Source: a bacterium (GTDB lineage Bacteria > UBA9089 > CG2-30-40-21 > SBAY01). Taken from it: a stretch of 8,606 nt of DNA. Positions 7,071 to 8,606 of the stretch are shown here, piece after piece (the stretch's first letter is position 1; every line of letters begins with the position of its first letter). The notes below the pieces were generated by a model. It did no database searches. It saw nothing but the letters and a program-made list of their open reading frames with translations, and was not told the DNA's origin. Both the position numbers and the translations under genes were made by a program. The stretch is taken from contig JASEHU010000075.1 in NCBI GenBank assembly GCA_030018635.1, positions 1-8,606 on the forward strand, read 5' to 3'.

Positions 7071-7312
7071 TAAACCTTCCTTATCTTCATTGATATCACT
7101 TCTCCATTGTCTTTTCTAACTTTGAATAGCTTGACGGTTTTTCCAAACATATTTTGTATGCCTGTAGATAAATCGTTGTAACTTAATGTAATAAGCCAGA
7201 ATTGTTCATCGTCTGACAACTCCACCTCTTCAAGCATAATGTTCGAAACATTGGGGACTAAACTTCTTAGATACAATTCTGCCATCTGGGCTGCTTGTCC
7301 TACATCTGCCAT
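7070..7312 (-). CDS. 80-aa hypothetical protein, partner of the PIN nuclease
   Basis: I do not recognise a named family. The small acidic N-terminal half starts with a helix (AAQMAELYLRSL). Alternating strands follow (NIMLEEVELS, FWLITLSYND, VKLFKVRKDNGEVISMKIRKV). The last part looks like a PepSY-like or similar small beta-sheet fold ending in a Lys/Arg-rich strand. There is no ribbon-helix-helix, AbrB or HTH segment, so it does not look like a classical DNA-binding antitoxin. A strong AGGAGG lies 7 nt before the ATG, and its TAA overlaps the ATG of the PIN gene. The position of a small, well-translated gene ahead of a nuclease suggests an antitoxin or chaperone; that role is inference. Confidence 0.75.
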   Translation of the reverse strand: MADVGQAAQMAELYLRSLVPNVSNIMLEEVELSDDEQFWLITLSYNDLSTGIQNMFGKTVKLFKVRKDNGEVISMKIRKV

Positions 7313-7416
7313 TCTTCCACCTCCTTATTTTTAGTTCGTCTTTCTATGATTTCTATTATCCTTTTTCCGTAATCCTATCCCCTTCTGTTAAATAGCATTT
7401 TCATTTACCTTCATTT

Positions 7417-7446
7417 CTAACATTGGTTAGTTATATTGTCAGACAA
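7417..7446. repeat. Two short adjacent inverted repeats
   Basis: A 5-bp stem with a 4-nt loop (7417-7421 and 7426-7430) is followed by TTGTC-A-GACAA (7436-7446). They lie between the 77-aa gene and the PIN module. Neither is followed by a U-tract, so an operator or weak RNA structure is as likely as a terminator. Nothing else is recognisable in this 152-bp gap apart from the Shine-Dalgarno of the 80-aa gene. Confidence 0.3.
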
Positions 7447-7464
7447 CATTCCTGTTTTATATTT

Positions 7465-7698
7465 TTATCTACGCAGGGATGTATCACCCATTACTTCCAG
7501 AGTAGTTACCAGTGACATATCAATGATGTCGAAAGATCTATCAACCCCAACCCGAAATACAAAAATAGGATCTCCCTCTGGTCCTATTGCCAGAAACTCA
7601 GGATGTTCCACAGGAATTGCCTGTCCATCAGCTAAATGAATTACGAAGGGACAAAATGGCCTTTTAGCATAAAGAGTGCGAAGTTCTTCTATTTTCAT
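7465..7698 (-). CDS. 77-aa hypothetical protein of a widespread-looking family
   Basis: The sequence has the layout of a small uncharacterised family I have seen often in bacterial genomes: an N-terminal helix (KIEELRTLYAKR), then PFCPFVIHLADGQAIPVEHPEFLAIGP, a strand with VFRV, and a closing FDIIDMSLVTTLEV. The pattern (PF.PF.IHLADG....V.HP.FLA) is distinctive but no function is known to me. There is no signal peptide, membrane segment or catalytic motif. The ATG at 7696-7698 has AGGTG about 5 nt upstream. It sits alone between the tRNA operon and the PIN module, separated from both by palindromic spacers. Confidence 0.75.
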   Translation of the reverse strand: MKIEELRTLYAKRPFCPFVIHLADGQAIPVEHPEFLAIGPEGDPIFVFRVGVDRSFDIIDMSLVTTLEVMGDTSLRR

Positions 7699-7748
7699 AA
7701 TGGCACCTACCGTTCTACTGGTTCATTCCCTTTGTTTTTGTGGGTTGA

Positions 7749-7828
7749 TTTCATTGCAAATTGCAAATTTAACATTTAGCATTTTAAATTTGAAATGTTA
7801 ATTTTGCAATGATAAATTTGCAATGAAA
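7749..7828. repeat. 80-bp palindrome with heptad periodicity
   Basis: Outer arms 7749-7762 and 7815-7828 are a perfect 14-bp inverted repeat. Inner arms 7763-7777 and 7793-7807 pair with one mismatch, leaving a 7-nt bulge and a 15-nt loop. Read as 7-mers the sequence runs tttcatt, gcaaatt, gcaaatt, taacatt, tagcatt, ttaaatt, then tgaaatg, ttaattt, tgcaatg, ataaatt, tgcaatg. It lies in the 199-bp gap between the tRNA operon and the 77-aa gene and could form a long hairpin on the tRNA read-through transcript. It has no terminator U-tract of the usual kind. Confidence 0.72.
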
Positions 7829-7897
7829 CTTATTAACAAAAACCACCGAACTGCTAAAATCAAATGTTATGAAGCACTACCAGGAATATACAATTAT

Positions 7898-7974
7898 TGG
7901 TAGCGGCGCAGGGATTCGAACCCCGGACCCACGGATTATGATTCCGTTGCTCTGGCCAACTGAGCTACACCGCC
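7898..7974 (-). tRNA. tRNA-Met(CAU), elongator
   Basis: The 77-nt cloverleaf has encoded CCA. Acceptor GGCGGTG pairs with CGCCGCT, with G1-U72 as the only wobble end pair. D-stem is GCTC/GAGC, anticodon stem ACGGA/TCCGT, and the loop ATCATAA gives anticodon CAU. T-stem is CGGGG/CCCTG with TTCGAAT. The body resembles Firmicutes-type elongator tRNA-Met (GGCGGTGTAGCTCAG start). It lacks initiator features. tRNA-Ile2(CAU), the TilS substrate, is the alternative and is less likely from the acceptor stem. A32 in the loop is unusual. Confidence 0.88.
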
Positions 7975-7980
7975 AGAATT

Positions 7981-8055
7981 TGGTTGCGGGGGGCAGATTC
8001 GAACTGCCGACCTTTGGGTTATGAGCCCAACGAGCTGCCACTGCTCCACCCCGCG
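7981..8055 (-). tRNA. Initiator tRNA-fMet(CAU)
   Basis: The 75-nt tRNA has encoded CCA. It shows the initiator hallmarks: mispaired C1/A72 at the acceptor end, A11-U24 in the D-stem (GAGC/GCTC), and three G-C pairs next to the loop in the anticodon stem (TTGGG/CCCAA) with loop CTCATAA. The D-loop is short (7 nt). It lies 6 nt from the elongator tRNA-Met. Confidence 0.95.
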
Positions 8056-8061
8056 ATAATA

Positions 8062-8102
8062 AAAACTATAGGTCTCATAAGTCCTATATGACCTATAGTT
8101 TT
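8062..8102. repeat. Inverted repeat in the tRNA spacer
   Basis: A perfect 12-bp inverted repeat (8062-8073 and 8091-8102) with a 17-nt loop fills the 49-nt spacer between tRNA-Leu and tRNA-fMet. The stretch divides into 7-bp units from 8066 (ctatagg, tctcata, agtccta, tatgacc, tatagtt). It would be transcribed in the tRNA precursor and must be removed during 3' and 5' maturation. Confidence 0.75.
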
Positions 8103-8104
8103 CC

Positions 8105-8193
8105 TGGTGCCGAGAGCCGGACTTGAACCGGCACGGAGATAAATCTCCACTGGATTTTAAGTCCAGTGCGTCTGCCAATTCCGCCATCCCGGC
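8105..8193 (-). tRNA. tRNA-Leu(UAA)
   Basis: The 89-nt class II tRNA has encoded CCA. Acceptor GCCGGGA pairs with TCTCGGC. Anticodon stem CTGGA/TCCAG encloses CTTAAAA, giving UAA. The long variable arm (GGAGA/TCTCC) is typical of Leu. The T-arm is GCCGG-TTCAAGT-CCGGC. It is the first gene of the tRNA operon, close to a near-consensus promoter. Confidence 0.95.
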
Positions 8194-8204
8194 AACTATA
8201 TTAT

Positions 8205-8233
8205 ATTTTATAATAAATCAACGCATTTGTCAA
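8205..8233 (-). promoter_or_regulatory. Promoter of the tRNA operon
   Basis: On the minus strand a perfect -35 TTGACA (8228-8233) is followed after 17 nt by TAAAAT (8205-8210). Transcription would start near 8198, about 5 nt before the mature tRNA-Leu 5' end. It is divergent from the PocR-like gene promoter. Confidence 0.75.
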
Positions 8234-8256
8234 GAAAAATCTTTTTAAATAAATCC

Positions 8257-8286
8257 TTGACATTAGTCTTATATTTATGGTATAGT
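8257..8286 (+). promoter_or_regulatory. Promoter of the PocR-like gene, leaderless arrangement
   Basis: A perfect -35 TTGACA (8257-8262) is followed after 18 nt by the -10 TATAGT (8281-8286). The predicted start site is near 8293, only about 6 nt before the ATG at 8299-8301. There is no Shine-Dalgarno in the gap, so the transcript is probably leaderless. Confidence 0.75.
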
Positions 8287-8298
8287 TTAATCATCATC

Positions 8299-8583
8299 AT
8301 GGGCAAATCGATAGACAGTGAACATATTTTAACTGATTTTATCAATAGTAAGGAATGGAAACAAATCAGAAGGATTTTTCTTGCTAGAATAGGAACTCCA
8401 TGTTGGGTATTAAATGAATTTGGAGAATTTGTCTATAATACCCCTCAAGATAGCCGACATTGCCAATTAATCAAAAAATCATCAAGGAAAAGATGTGAGG
8501 AAGAGTATTTTCCTTCTTTAATAAAAGAGGCAGAATCCCAGAAAAAACCTATTATAGCAGATATTAGTCAAAAGTTCTTATGA
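8299..8583 (+). pseudogene. PocR-like sensory domain gene, truncated or frameshifted, runs toward the window edge
   Basis: The frame from ATG 8299 gives 94 residues. They resemble the start of the PocR ligand-sensing domain: a helix (KQIRRIFLARIG), a strand PCWVLNEFGEFVY, then HCQLIKKSSRKRCEEE with Cys55 and Cys66, and KKPIIADIS. Such domains usually run to about 150 residues or more and lead into HTH, kinase or cyclase output domains. Here a TGA falls inside the domain. In the +1 frame the reading continues as SSYEMEIPNVE to the window end, which would fit the domain. One surplus A in the run 8570-8573 would explain the break. It could be a pseudogene, a sequencing error or a truly short protein. 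An upstream ATG at 8227 in the same frame is rejected because the promoter lies between it and 8299. Confidence 0.6.
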
Positions 8584-8606
8584 GATGGAAATACCGAATG
8601 TAGAAT

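Noticed and set aside
7898..7974. tRNA-Ile2(CAU), substrate of TilS
   Set aside because: The acceptor stem and overall body match elongator tRNA-Met of the Firmicutes type better. Kept only as an alternative.
7936..8187. 83-aa open frame over the tRNA region
   Set aside because: It is a read-through of three tRNA genes, a common false ORF with typical tRNA-derived peptide text; the cloverleafs explain the sequence fully.
8227..8298. Upstream ATG extending the PocR-like protein by 24 residues
   Set aside because: The -35 and -10 elements lie between this ATG and 8299, and the extra residues are low-complexity hydrophobic text with no Shine-Dalgarno.
8581..8583. TGA read as selenocysteine
   Set aside because: The codons after TGA show no domain-like continuation, whereas the +1 frame does. 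No selenocysteine insertion hairpin can be judged in the 23 bases left.

Overview
The window comes from a bacterial chromosome. The tRNAs encode their 3' CCA, Shine-Dalgarno sequences are clear, and the core genes (ftsH, tilS, initiator tRNA) are bacterial. The DNA is visibly A/T-rich. Genes are packed in minus-strand operons, and the spacers hold unusual periodic palindromes. I cannot name the lineage. The mix of a stalk-domain amidase plus GerMN protein, a PIN module, an MNT/HEPN module and a PocR-type sensor fits an uncultivated or deep-branching bacterium, but that is inference.

Layout, read right to left because almost everything is on the minus strand. At the right edge a plus-strand gene begins that encodes a PocR-like sensory domain and looks interrupted. 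It has a near-consensus promoter so close to its ATG that the mRNA is probably leaderless. A divergent promoter drives a tRNA operon: Leu(UAA), initiator Met(CAU), elongator Met(CAU). Next come a 77-aa conserved-looking hypothetical gene and then a two-gene unit of an 80-aa protein and a PIN-domain nuclease, overlapping as TAATG. After that are tilS, a nucleotidyltransferase/HEPN (MntA/HepT-type) pair, ftsH, and finally an envelope pair: a secreted N-acetylmuramoyl-L-alanine amidase and a membrane-anchored GerMN protein.

In many bacteria tilS, hpt and ftsH are neighbours in that order. Here the hpt position holds an MNT/HEPN toxin-antitoxin-like pair. It is joined to ftsH by an 8-bp start/stop overlap with a GTG start, so translation of the toxin-like gene may feed into translation of the essential membrane protease.

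The most unexpected signal is in the spacers. Nearly every larger one carries an array of short words with a fixed period (7, 8 or about 10 bp), mostly folded into long inverted repeats: 19-168, 1996-2203, 4889-5044, 7749-7828 and 8062-8102. The words differ between sites but the design is shared. At two sites the array runs into the 3' end of a gene (ftsH and the GerMN gene) and supplies its last codons and stop.
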